A DNA stretch of 64,000 bases from Amorphophallus konjac (lineage: Eukaryota; Streptophyta; Magnoliopsida; Alismatales; Araceae), in contig CM040127.1 of assembly GCA_022559845.1 (NCBI GenBank), positions 34,682,708 to 34,746,707 on the forward strand. Reading direction: 5' to 3'. The position numbers and the translations under genes were made by a program. Below are positions 43,616 through 55,331 of the stretch, in pieces (the first letter of the stretch is position 1; every line of letters starts with the position of its first letter). Below the pieces are notes generated by a model. The model was not told the DNA's origin. It did no database searches and saw nothing but the letters and a program-made list of their open reading frames with translations.

Positions 43616-44242
43616 CCCTTTAGTGGTTGGTGGTTTCCTCTGGGCCATTGGCTACTCTTCCCCATCTAACAAATCGTGAAGGTATAGTACGAGGTGAAGG
43701 GGACACTGTTTAGCCTCTATATGTTATACATCATCATTGTTAATTAAAATTTTAAAAATACTAGTAAAAGACAAAAATGTCTCCAATGTTCATATCAACA
43801 TCAAATCTCCCCACATAGATTTTGGGGATATTGTTGGCATTTAGTAGTGCATTGGGATCTAGAGCCACAAGATTAGTCTAACATTAGATGTTGAAAAAGT
43901 AATCAAGTGCTTATAAGGCAGGTCTTCACCTTTTAACCCAATACAACCCTTTTATAAGGACATGTTAGGTTCCGTAGGGCAGGAACACGGATCTAGAGGG
44001 GGGGTGAATAGATCCTTTTACTAAAAACTATGTCAAATTAAAAACACAACTAGCACATAGCGGAATATACAAGATTGAGTAATTTAATCTAAACAGGTTT
44101 AAACTAGATTCACTCAATCTCACCGAACTCACACGATTGCACAAACAGATAGGATAGAGAACACACAATCACAAGAATCAAACCACAAGACACGGGGATT
44201 TTTAAGGTGGTTCGGGACCACGACGGGCTCCCTACGTCCACC

Positions 44243-44584
44243 CCTCACCAAACCGGTGAGGCTTCACTACACGCTACAAAATGTAGCAACACGGGGATGA
44301 ACTCCAACAACACACACGCTGCTTTCGCAGTAAACCACACACGAGGCCTTGCCTCAAACTGCTGCCACAGCAGCACACACACACACACAGTTGGGGAACA
44401 CACCCCGAACAAAATACCTCACACGGAGACACAACTCCGTCCACACACACGTAGGGCAATGCCTACACAACCACACGGGAGAAAACTCCCAACCACACAC
44501 GCGGATATACTCCGCACAAATCGACACACATATGACAACACACACACTCGGAGAACCCTTTCTCCGAACACCCACACCAAGTGT
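44243..44584 (-). repeat. Array of 13 consecutive short hairpins in the 3' LTR
   Basis: Stems in order: CCTCACC (44243-44261), GCTACA (44273-44287), GGGG/CTCC (44293-44305), CTGC (44319-44330), GAGGC (44343-44355), CTGCTG (44359-44373), GGGG (44393-44406), CGGAG (44424-44439), GTAGG (44451-44466), GGGAG (44477-44490), GCGGA (44501-44515), CGGAGAA (44549-44566) and ACAC (44574-44584). Loops are 3-6 nt. Linkers are mostly CACACA. Confidence 0.88.
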
Positions 44585-45497
44585 TCTCTCAAATGTTTAT
44601 GAAGCAATGACAATTATATGCTATGACCCTCCAAACAAATTATATAGATGGAAACTGGAAAGTTGCATCAAGTAAAAGGCTCCCCCTTCTTCAGCAAAAT
44701 CTGATTCTCCTTGCTCGTTGACGGATGATCATAATCTAGACATCATCTTCTTCCTCTCCTCAAGGCACTCCTCTTTTCCTTCTTCCATTTTCTTCTTCAC
44801 CTGAAAGAATAGATAAACGGAATAATAAGCCCAACCTTTAAGCTAATATCTAATCAAGAATGTGAAAATGAATGGTTTAGAGATCCCCCTCTTCTTCACC
44901 TATACAAAAGAATATATGAGCATTAGAAATGTTGTATCACAAAAATTGCAGCTCATATATATATGCAAGAGAGAGTGAACAAAGAACACGTAAATGATTA
45001 TTACACATCTTAGATACTCATTCAAAACCTTAAGCAATCTCAAACAAGAGATACAGAAGTGAAAGATCAAGATAACTCCCTCATGAAATGCTTCTGCAGA
45101 ATGAAGAACGAACTTGAAGCAAGTGTGAAGTAATGCAGCACGAACAGAGGTTGGATCTTGATTTCAGATGCAGCTTTCAGTTGTATATGATCTTGGGGCT
45201 TGATTCAAGCTTCTTCCTTTCAATTTCAGCTTCAGAGCAAGGTGGACGAGGGCTTGGGAGCTACAACTCCGAACCTGCACATACCAATTAGAATATCTCA
45301 ACATCCCCTTAGATCTCACCTCTCTTCTTATTTATTTAATGCCACTAGGGTTTATTTAATTGATTAGGACAGTCAAAGACAGCTTGGGAACCAGATCCAC
45401 ATTTTGTAGAGTGTTTTGTGAAAGTTAGACTCGGATTGGAAGACTTTAAGAGCAAGAAAACGGTGGTCAAAAGTGGCGGCTGGAGGTCGGAACTGAA

Positions 45498-45760
45498 GGG
45501 GTCGACCCCAGGGTCGACCTTCGTGTTTCCAGAACCCAAACAGAACTAATCTTTGGTTCTGAGTTACAGGGGTCGACCCTTCCATAGGTCGACCCTAGGG
45601 TCGACCCTCGTGATTCCAGAACCCAAACAGAACCAAATTTTTGGTTCTGGGTTACAGGGGTCGACCCCAGGGGTCGACCCTTTCAGGCATGGTTCATAAA
45701 AATGGTTCTGTTTTGAATAGAACCTTAGAGGGTCGACCCCATGGGTCGACCCCTTCTTGT
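45498..45760. repeat. GGGTCGACCC palindrome cluster in LTR U3 (copy 1)
   Basis: The 10-bp palindrome GGGTCGACCC and near copies occur about ten times, among repeats of TTCCAGAACCCAAACAG and GGTTCTGGGTTACAG. They lie upstream of the likely minus-strand TATA region. Confidence 0.85.
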
Positions 45761-46557
45761 TTGGGCCTGAAAAATAACTAAAACCACCATCAAATCAATG
45801 TGAAATAATTGATTAAATATTACCATAATCCCATGAAGATCAACCATGATTTTTCATCCTGAAAAACATGATAAGGCAAGAGGTTAATTGAAAATCAAGA
45901 TCTTTACATCAAGCATTAACACTATGAGCATGTTCACAATAAAATACATCATTGAACATATTCCAAGAGTGAAGGAGGAACGAGATATCCATTTAACTCC
46001 TTATAGTAACACTTACTTCATTGTTTTACCTGAGTCCACATTTCTTGTTGATTAGTTGAATCATTCATACACAGAGTCATGAAATTCCAAATATCATTCA
46101 CCATTGTATGATAGTATAAATTTGGAATTCAAAGAGTAAGGAGCCAAGTCACATAAAATAATATTGAGTCACATTCAATTTGATCATCTTCCAAACTCTC
46201 ATCAATCCACACATCATTACCTTGGGGGCTAGCAATGGTATTTGCATCTCAATCAATCATTTAGCATTACCATGCATGACATGAGGCTCAATATGACATT
46301 TATCCAAGCATGTTTTCCACAATACAATGTGCTAGCATCAATGCACATATGAGCCTTATAGAGTCACAAATGCATCGACATGATATCCCAATAAAAGTAG
46401 TTTGTGAGCATTTCCACAACCATTTAGTTTGTGATCATTTCCACAGCCATTTTCACAACCATTTCAAACTTCATACACATGAAGACATGAATAACCATTC
46501 ACGCATAAGGCTAAACAACAAAGGCATTTTGTAATCATCAAAATCACATTCACAACA

Positions 46558-49500
46558 ATCTCCCCCATTTTGATGATGACAAAATATTATACTATAATGC
46601 TCTCTCCCCCTTTGACATAATCAGAAATGGGGAGCAGGACGGGGAATCCAGAATGGCAAGAACCTATGGACACTGGGATTATGAAGAAAACCAATATGCA
46701 CAATATGCATGAACTAATTGTAAAACTGTTTGATACCAATTGTTGAAATTGGAAATGTAAATGTGGACAGTATGGTCATGTAGAATGCAAGATGACAAAA
46801 CGATATGCAAATGCTCACGAGTTGCAGCAATTAGAAATGGTGTATGGTATGACAATAATGATCAAGCAAACAAGCACTCAAACACCCATAGAAAGGTATT
46901 GACCTATACAAGTCCTGATGAGTTAAGCAGATAAGATTACATGCAAAGCTCCCCCTTAGACAATGACACATTAGATGATTGGCTTTGATTTTTAAATTTT
47001 TAGATTTTTAGTTTTCTTGTGAAATGCATGAAACATGATGTATGAAAATGATGAGACATGAAATGCATACAATGTAATCAAGCAGATATCTATAGATACA
47101 TGCAACATAACTCCTTCACAAGAAGTGATACCAATTGATTTACAGTGAGGGGATAGGTGTAGGAAAAGTGCAAGTGAGTCATTAAGTTCAGAATTCTCAT
47201 GATTACACCTAGAGGATTGTGCAGATAAATAGGAGAAGACGTACAGCAGGTCAAGCAATTAATCAAATTTTTAAAATACATATCAAATCAAATTACCATG
47301 TGCAAGTGAGTAACATGAGAATGAAGTTTAGCCATATGGATAACCAGATTTTCAATTAAACACAATAGTAACGGCACAGACTGCATTTCAATCTAGAGAA
47401 CAGCGTATTGGAGGCTTCGCTCTTCCTCATCAAATTATCATCAGTAATTTTCACACTGACAATCTGAATTTTTCTAAGAAGGATCTGGTTCAAATAATTC
47501 TTTTTTACGCGAGGAGACACATGGAGCTCATGCCAGAATCCCCGGTTACTCAGAATACTGAACCTTGTCACCTCATTTGAACAGAGATACTTTAGTCAAC
47601 ACTTTTCATAAATGAACCACATCACGTCTCAGGTGACATGTGCCCAGTTTACTCAGTGAGACTTAGCATTGCTCTACCTTTCATTTCAACCATTTTTTTT
47701 ATGTGGAGGCAGGCAACTTTTTCCTCATCTGTCTCTTATCATTCATGCAGCAAGTTGGATTACTTTATAGTGTCAAAATGAAATTCCTATATCCTTATGA
47801 ATAACACTCAATTTCACATTAAAGTGCATGAAGTGTACGAATTTGATTTAACATGTATGGAGAAATTTTAACTTAGAACAGGATAGTGTAGCTCCCCCTA
47901 TGTAAATACAATAAGCATGAAATGCTCCCCCTGAGAGTTTGATATGAAGCACACTTGTTAAGACTCAGATGCAACATTATTTAACAATGGAGTGTTTGGT
48001 CTTAGAAGATTCAAAGGAAGGGGTTGAATAGCATATAATAACATGCAAGCATACAATGGAGATATGCATATGCAATACAAAATGAAAAGATATGCAATTT
48101 TAATTCTTGAATTGTTGGCCCCAAAGATATGAGACCAATTATTGGAAGTATTCATTTTGACATTTATGCAACATGAAATGTTCAAAATGATGCATTTCAA
48201 AATATGCACTATATGTATGCTGAAAATGTCAACTATGCAACAAGACACACGATGAGTTTCATCTTCCAAAAGCACTATATGAATGATATGCAAATATGTA
48301 ATGTGATGCAAGATTTCAGATTTCACATGACACTCTATATGCACCTGATGCAACTAATGCATGACACGTATTACCAATTATTAAAATGTGAGGACACAAT
48401 TTTATTCTGAAAAGAGAATTCAGAAAATTCATTCAAAGCATCAAAATCATCACATGTGAACTTTTTTTGAAAATAGTTGTGCTTTTATCTAGAAAGATGA
48501 GTGGCACATTGGTAAAGACCATGGAACATTGATCAACTTCAGTCCTCAAGATGTTCAGCCACAAAAACAATATCATCATGCTGAGAGAATGGAAAAATAT
48601 CATTTTCAAAATTTCCAGCATGCAAAACCCCCCCATAATCAATACATGATTTCAGATAATTCATTTAAGTTGGATGCCATATGCATAGATGATTCATGGT
48701 ACCGGGCGGAGGCATATTCTCACGCATGGTGATAGCTTTCAGACAGGCTTGACCTGCCCTTCCACATGTCACCATTTTATATACCATGTAATCATTGGAA
48801 TGATGATCAGAAACAAATGTATTCTCATTTGACATCGGGGATTTAGCAAAAGATATTCAATGGCTACACTCTCATATATACTATTCAGATGTTTCAATAT
48901 CATTCAGCCAAGCATTCATCATCCACATTTTCAAAAGCAACCAAAGGGTATTCAAAACTTTAAAATCACTGTCTGTCAAGATATGGCATTAACATCAAAA
49001 CCAAAGAGCTTCAAACAAACACTTTATTTTCTCACCTTTGTCTTGAGTTATCTTTATTGACATTTTCAGATTCTTTACTTTATTCCCCTTATTGTCTTCT
49101 TCATCAACAAGCTCCAAATCTCAATGGAAGTGGATCAAATCTGGTGTTGAAATCCTCTCAAGCTCCTTTCTTTTTCTCATGCAAGAAATAGAATGATATT
49201 AGTCAAAAGAGTTCCATTGAAACCCCAAATTCGTATTTCATACAATGCAGCACATAAAGATATGACAAGATCAAGAACCCCATGCCAAAACCCTTCCAAA
49301 ACCCCTCTAGGGTAATGGGGTTAAAGCTCAAACCAATCGGATCTCAAGATGGGTATTTCAAAACCCAAAGCGTAGACCTGTTCTAGATCTGCCAGACTAG
49401 GTGTTGACACCTGGTGTCGACACCGATTGGGAAACATGTAAAACTGCCTAAGACAGTTAATCTGAGCTCAGAAAAGTCATACATGAATTAGACTCAATCT

Positions 49501-50079
49501 AGGCACATGGAGATACATTCAAACATTGAATTCTTACCATGATTTCAAGGGTTGATGGTCATTATCAAACTTGCACTGTAAAGAGCTCAATTCATGTCAA
49601 TATTAAGCCAATGCATATGAAGAAACTAATTTCAAGGCTTTTCATCACATATGACTCTCTCTCTCTTAACCTGTAATATCAGAAACTCAATTTCATATCA
49701 ATCTCAACTCAATACAAATGAGAAAGCCAATTTCAGTGCTTTTCTTCCACAAGATAATCTCCTATGAGCTGCAAGAATGAATGATGAGTTTCAGCTTTCA
49801 ATACAAGTGATTCACTCAAGCTGACATGAGTTCAAAGTTTACTTCAGAGATTTCAAGTTTAGCCCAACAGTGTAAAGAGTCCAGACTAAACACATGAAGA
49901 ACCAAGTCTAAGCACATGTGTAGACAAGGTTGATGCACATAAAACACGCAAGACTGCCTCTTCATACAAATCAGAGTGAAATCAAGGATAAGCCTATGTT
50001 AACCAAGGCATCACACCGAACTGGCCAAGTCGACTTAAGGCCTTCCTCTTGGCCTCAAGGTAATCATGCAACAAAGTTC
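46558..50079 (-). other. Internal non-coding region of the copia-type element
   Basis: About 3.5 kb between gag and the polypurine tract, with only short frames. It is AT-rich, with many ATGCAA/CATATG-type words and a GTGTTGACACC/GGTGTCGACAC palindromic stretch near 49402-49425. No pol motif was found on either strand. Confidence 0.6.
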
Positions 50080-51981
50080 TCATTTGGTTGTTTTGGGTAC
50101 CCGAACCTTCTTGGGTCCCGAATGGTTAGTTGCACCTCTAGAGAGTGCCTTCCACAGTTTTTGGGCATGCATATCATCAAAATGTATTAAGGAGCAATCA
50201 TGCATGGTATGCCCAAACTCACCACAATAATGACAATGACCAAAAGACTTCAGATTTTTCTTGTAAGAATGAGCATGGAATTTTTGTGGGTTTGAAGAGA
50301 TGTTCTCATTTTTCAAACTAGAGCAATTGTTCATCCTGTGACCGAACCTTCCACAATGAAAACAGTTCAATAGAGCAAATCTTTCAAATAGTCTTCTTAC
50401 ATGAACATAAGAGTTATCAAAAGTTCTTTTTGTGTTCAAAAATTTTCTTGGCTTTCTGAAGCCATTCATTTTCTTACATGCTTCTAGATCTTCAGATTTC
50501 ATCAAAAAGTAATCATGCATCATATGACCAACTTCACCACAATAAAAACATGAGATTTTCTTTGTGGATGCATGTGTGTGTGCAACATGATTTTTCATGA
50601 CATTCATCGTGACACCAACAACATTTTTAGCCTTTTGATGCAAGTTTTGTTTCTTTTTCAGACTTTCATTTGATCTCTTTGTTGTTTGAGGAACAGATTG
50701 ATTTGGAGACCCATTTGATGTGCTGGCTATGTTTGCATGGACAAAAGATGTATAGACTTTATTTTTAAAATTCTTTTTTTTCACAGGATTATAGTCCAAC
50801 CCCTCTCTTTAGAAATTCACCTTAATCCCCAATATCTTGTTCAGATTTTCTTCCCCATTCACAAACTTAGACAAAGAAGCATTCAGATCAAGAATTTCCT
50901 TTTTAAGTGATGAAATATGCAATTCATAAGAAATGATCTCATTATCACAAGAAATGACTTTTTCATTCAATTGGGCATTGATGGCTTTGTAGCTCTCCAT
51001 CATTTGTTCTAGCACATGCATCTTTTCACAATCATCAATAGCCAAAGTTTTTCTTTTTTCAAAAATAAGTAATTTTTTAGACAATGTTGTATTTATATGT
51101 TTCAGTTTTTCATTTTCAGATTTTAACAAAGCATTTTCTTTTTCACAAGACTTCATGCTACCTTCAACCAGAGATATCTGAATCAATATAGCATTGTTTT
51201 TCTTTTTAAGTTGTTCATTTTCATTTGCAAGTTTATCATTCATAATCAATTCATTGCAAATATCCCGATCAATTGAATTTGATTCCATTTTGTTTCTAAG
51301 ATGTTTTTCAGTTTTCTCCAATTGATCGATTTTGTTCTTGAGGGCAACAGTTTCATTTCTTAAACAAGCAATGGTTTCTTTGTGACATTCAACATCATGC
51401 TCTAAAATTTCATTCAAGTTATCAAGCTCAGAACACTTATCACAAGATCCATTTTCATGGAGCATGTTTTCAGATTTCTTTTTCAATTTTCTATTTTCTG
51501 ACTTGATTTTCTTATATTGCTTTTCCAACTCATCATAAGCATCAACAAGATCATCAAGAGTAAATTCTTCAGAATCAGAATTTATCTCTTCTGCATTTTC
51601 GTCACTTTGTTGATCAACATCATCCGCCATGAGACATTTTAACATTTCCTTCTCTTGAGCTTTGGTCAACCGGTCCATAAGCTCCTTCGCCGTCCAACAA
51701 GAAGATACAAATGGATACTTGTTAGTACTTACAGAAGCTTTCAATAGACTCAAAGCAGTAACATTATCATGATGCATCATTTTGTCCTGATTAGACCACT
51801 TGGTCTCATCTAGAGATAATATGTGTGGACCATGATAAATCAATTTCCAAAGACTAGGATTAATAGAATTGATCACCATACAGAGTTTGCCTAGCCATGA
51901 ATCAAAATCCGAACCAGTGAAGATTGGCAAACAATTCATTGAGACATGTTCAACAGAAAAATTCATGATTGTAGAATGCAT
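50080..51981 (-). pseudogene. gag of the copia-type element with one in-frame stop
   Basis: The frame starts at ATG 51981 (MHSTIMNFS) shortly after the primer site. The N-terminal part (FTGSDFDSWLGKL, LWKLIYHGP, AKELMDRLTKAQEKE) is the copia gag domain. A long acidic, lysine-rich coiled coil follows. TAA at 50811-50809 stops it, but the same frame continues open to 50080. That part carries three zinc-knuckle-like motifs: CFYCGEVGHMMHDY (last Cys replaced by Tyr), CFHCGRFGHRMNNC and CHYCGEFGHTMHDC. It ends GPKKVRVPKTTK, the point where pol begins in intact relatives. Gag would package element RNA. Confidence 0.82.
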
Positions 51982-52026
51982 TGGGATCACTCTGTAGATC
52001 GCAAGATCTAGGGACAACAGAGCCTT

Positions 52027-52038
52027 GCTCTGATACCA
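52027..52038 (-). promoter_or_regulatory. Primer binding site (initiator Met tRNA)
   Basis: TGGTATCAGAGC on the minus strand, two bases after the 5' LTR end. Confidence 0.88.
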
Positions 52039-52319
52039 ATTGTTGGGTCCCGTAGTGCAAGAACATGGATCTAGAGGGGGGTGAATAAATCTTTTTACTA
52101 AAAACTATGTCAAATTAAAAACACAACTAGCACACAGCGGAATATACAAGATTGAGTAATTTAATCTAAACAGGTTTAAACTAGATTCACTCAATCTCAC
52201 CGAGCTCACACGATTGCACAAACAGATAGGATAAAGAACACACAATCACAAGAATCAAACCACAAGACACGGGGATTTTTAAGGTGGTTCGGGACCACGA
52301 CGGGCTCCCTACGTCCACC

Positions 52320-52661
52320 CCTCACCAAACCGGTGAGACTTCACTACACGCTACAAAATGTAGCAACACGGGGACGAACCCCAACAACACACACGCTGCT
52401 TTCGCAGCAAACAACACACGAGGCTTTGCCTCAAACTGCTGCCACAGCAGCACACACACGCACACAGTTGGGGAACACACCCCGAACAAAATACCTCACA
52501 CGGAGACACAGCTCCGTCCACACACACGTAGGGCAATGCCTACACAACCACACGGGAGAAAACTCCCAACCACACACGCGGATATACTCCGCACAAATCG
52601 ACACACATATGACAACACACACACTCGGAGAACCCTTTCTCCGAACACCCACACCAAGTGT
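52320..52661 (-). repeat. Array of short hairpins in the 5' LTR
   Basis: The same series as in the other LTR. Where the copies differ, pairing is often kept or improved: the third stem is GGGG/CCCC here against GGGG/CTCC there, and the fourth is GCTGC/GCAGC against CTGC/GCAG. One outer pair of the first stem is lost (GGTGAGA). Confidence 0.85.
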
Positions 52662-53576
52662 TCTCTCAAATGTTTATGAAGCAATGACAATTATATGCTA
52701 TGACCCTCCAAACAAATTATATAGATGGAAACTGAAAAGTTGCATCAAGTAAAAGGCTCCCCCTTCTTCAGCAAAATCTGATTCTCCTTGCTCGTTGACG
52801 GATGATCATAATCTAGACATCATCTTCTTCCTCTCCTCAAGGCACTCCTCTTTTCCTTCTTCCATTTCTTCTTCACCTGAAAGAATAGATAAACGGAATA
52901 ATAAGCCCAACCTTTAAGCTAATCTCTAATCAAGAATGTGAAAATGAATGGTTTAGAGATCCCCCTCTTCTTCACATATACAAAAGAATATATGAGCATT
53001 AGAAATGTTGTATCACAAAAATTGCAGCTCATATATATATGCAAGAGAGAGTGAACAAAGAACATGTAAATGATTATTACACATCTTAGATACCCATTCA
53101 AAACCTTAAGCAATCTCAAACAAGAGATACAGAAGTGAAAGATCAAGATAACTCCCTCATGAAATGCTTCTGCAGAATGAAGAACGAACTTGAAGCAAGT
53201 GTGAAGTAATGCAGCACGAACAGAGGTTGGATCTTGATTTCAGATGCAGCTTTCAGTTGTTTATGATCTTGGGGCTTGATTCAAGCTTCTTCCTTTCAAT
53301 TTCAGCTTCAGAGCAAGGTGGACGAGGGCTTGAGAGCTACAACTCCGAACCTGCACATACCAATTAGAATATCTCAACATCCCCTTAGATCTCACCTCTC
53401 TTCTTATTTATTTAATGCCACTAGGGTTTATTTAATTGATTAGGACAGTCAAAGACAGCTTGAGAACCAGATCCACATTTTGTGGAGTGTTTTGTAGAAG
53501 TTGGACTCGGATTGGAAGACTTTAGGAGCAAGAAAACAGTGGTCAAAAGTGGCGGCTGGAGGTCGGAACTGAAGGG

Positions 53577-53790
53577 GTTGACCCCAGGGTCGACCCTCGT
53601 GTTTCCAGAACCCAAACAGAACCAATCTTTGGTTCTGGGTTACAGGGGTCGACCCTTGTGATTCCAGAACCCAAACAGAACCAAATTTTTGGTTCTGGGT
53701 TACAGGGGTCGACCTTTTCAGGCATGGTTCATAAAAATGGTTCTGTTTTGAACAGAACCTGAGAGGGTCGACCCCATGGGTCGACCCCTT
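53577..53790. repeat. GGGTCGACCC palindrome cluster in LTR U3 (copy 2)
   Basis: The same cluster with fewer units than the other LTR, so the copy number changed after insertion. Confidence 0.85.
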
Positions 53791-54597
53791 CTTGTTTGGG
53801 CTTGAAAAATAACTAAAACCACCATCAAATCAATGGGAAATAATTGATTAAATATTACCATAATCCCATGAAGATCAACCATGATTTTTCATCCTGAAAA
53901 ACATGATAAGGCAAGAGGTTAATTAAAAATCAAGATCTTTACATCATGCATTAACACTATGAGCATGTTCACAATAAAATACATCATTGAACATATTCCA
54001 AGAGTAAAGGAGGAATGAGATATCCATTTAACTCCTTATAGTAACACTTACTTCATTGTTTTACCTGAGTCCACATTTCTTGTTGATTGGTTGAATCATT
54101 CATACACAGAGTCATGAAATTCCAAATATCATTCACCATTGCATGATAGTATAAATTTGGAATTCAAAGAGTAAGGAGCCAAGCCACATAAAATAATATT
54201 GAGTCACATTCAATTTGATCATCATCCAAACTCTCATCAATCCACACATCATTACCTTGGGGGCTAGCAATGGTATTTGCATCTCAATCAATCATTTAGC
54301 ATTACCATGCATGACATGAAGCTCAATATGACATTTATCCAAGCATGTTTTCCACAATACAATGTGCTAGCAGCAAAGCACATATGAACCTTATAGAGTC
54401 ACAAATGCATCGACATGATATCCCAATAAAAGTAGTTTGTGAGCATTTCCACAACCATTTAGTTTGTGATCATTTCCACAGCCATTTCCACAACCATTTC
54501 AAACTTCATACACAGGAAGACATGAATAACCAATCACGCACAGGGCCAAGCAACAAAGGCATTTTGTAATCATCAAAATCACATTCACAACAAGATA

Positions 54598-55331
54598 AAA
54601 CCCCACCTACGCTCTAGACACAATAGCTCTTGGAGGCACCAAGATTTATCTCGCATCTACGTAATAGCACCGTGTGTATGAACTCTGAGCTGGCACTCGC
54701 TTACCTTCTCAAGAGAGGATAGTGTAGTGAGACATGGGGTCACAAGATTAGTCTCACATTAGCTGTTGAGAAAGCACTTAAGTGCTTATAAGGTTGGTCT
54801 TCACCTCTTAACTCAAGATGCTCCTTTTACAAGGATAAAATCTCACCTCCGTTCTAGAGAGAATACCTCCCGGGGGCACCAAAGTTCATCCCGCATTTAC
54901 AAGTGACATTTTTAAACTTAATTTCATATTTTATGTACGGAGGACATACATGAAATAAATCATTTTTTCTTGTATTGACATGAAAAATAATTTGGCATAA
55001 AATAAATTTCCAAAAAAGGAAGTTTTATATAAAATGTTTTTAAATAAAATGTTTATATTTATCACTGTATTTACTTTTGTATATTTACTTTTGTACACGT
55101 ACCATTAAAAATATTGATAGTTTAAAAAAATCACAATGGTTCTTTTTACTTACGCTATTCTTTGTGTGCACAAAAATCATATGAACATGAGCAAAAAAAT
55201 TATAATGTTGTTTTTATTAATATATTAATAATACTTTTATGAAAATGTTTAAATATAAATGTAGAAGTGATAAATCTATGGTTTTCTAACAATAATTTAT
55301 TTTATATATATTCTTTGAAAAGTATACTTAC
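54598..55331. other. Flank with a diverged repeat pair, then AT-rich DNA
   Basis: Bases 54745-54875 resemble 43858-43962 joined to 54598 onward (AAGATTAGTCTCACATTAG, CTTATAAGG, GGTCTTCACC). So two copies of one repeat exist here, and one was split by the copia-type element. 54920-55331 is AT-rich, with no gene. Confidence 0.45.

Larger units (their letters stand above)
24317..43721 (+). mobile_element. Ty3/gypsy Tat-lineage LTR retrotransposon, 19.4 kb with nested insertions, TSD TGTTA
   Basis: The LTRs are at 24317-25211 and 42355-43721. TGTTA flanks the whole element (24312-24316 and 43722-43726). The order is gag, protease, RT, RNase H, a second RNase H-like domain and integrase, which is typical of the Tat lineage. 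Three other LTR insertions (28951-31947, 33440-36671, 38014-42346) and one MITE (43193-43615) lie inside it. Removing them restores a continuous order of domains. Many in-frame stops, most of them TAG, show that it is dead. Confidence 0.88.
42355..43721 (+). repeat. 3' LTR of the Tat-like element, enlarged
   Basis: It begins TGAGAAAGG and ends CTCTATA, matching the 5' LTR along its length. The TATA box is at 42730-42737. It is longer than the 5' copy because of an expanded (GA)n tract at 42860-42924 and the MITE at 43193-43615. Confidence 0.88.
43963..46557 (-). repeat. 3' LTR of the copia-type element
   Basis: 2595 bp, TGTTAGG...CACAACA on the plus strand. It contains a hairpin array (44243-44584) and GGGTCGACCC repeats (45498-45760). 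It has one more GTCGAC segment than the other LTR. Confidence 0.9.
43963..54592 (-). mobile_element. Ty1/copia-type (SIRE/Maximus-like) LTR retrotransposon without pol
   Basis: The LTRs at 52041-54592 (5') and 43963-46557 (3') are highly similar. On the minus strand the primer site TGGTATCAGAGC (52038-52027) follows the 5' LTR. A polypurine tract (46571-46558, AAAATGGGGGAGAT) precedes the 3' LTR. Gag is present, but 46558-50079 holds no recognisable protease, integrase or RT. The flanks GGACA (43958-43962) and AGATA (54593-54597) each differ by one transition from GGATA, which a related repeat at about 54835 has at the matching place. Confidence 0.85.
52041..54592 (-). repeat. 5' LTR of the copia-type element
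   Basis: 2552 bp, TGTTGGG...CACAACA on the plus strand. It has the same internal order as the other LTR, with the hairpin array at about 52320-52661 and GGGTCGACCC repeats at 53577-53790. Confidence 0.9.

Noticed and set aside
44207..44602. 131-codon frame present in both copia LTRs
   Set aside because: It is shared because the LTRs are copies. It consists of CACACA linkers and hairpins, on the strand opposite to the element.
54598..54900. Cassandra-type 5S-derived TRIM
   Set aside because: CTTATAAGG and the CACATT block are reminiscent, but no 5S box or paired LTRs were seen.
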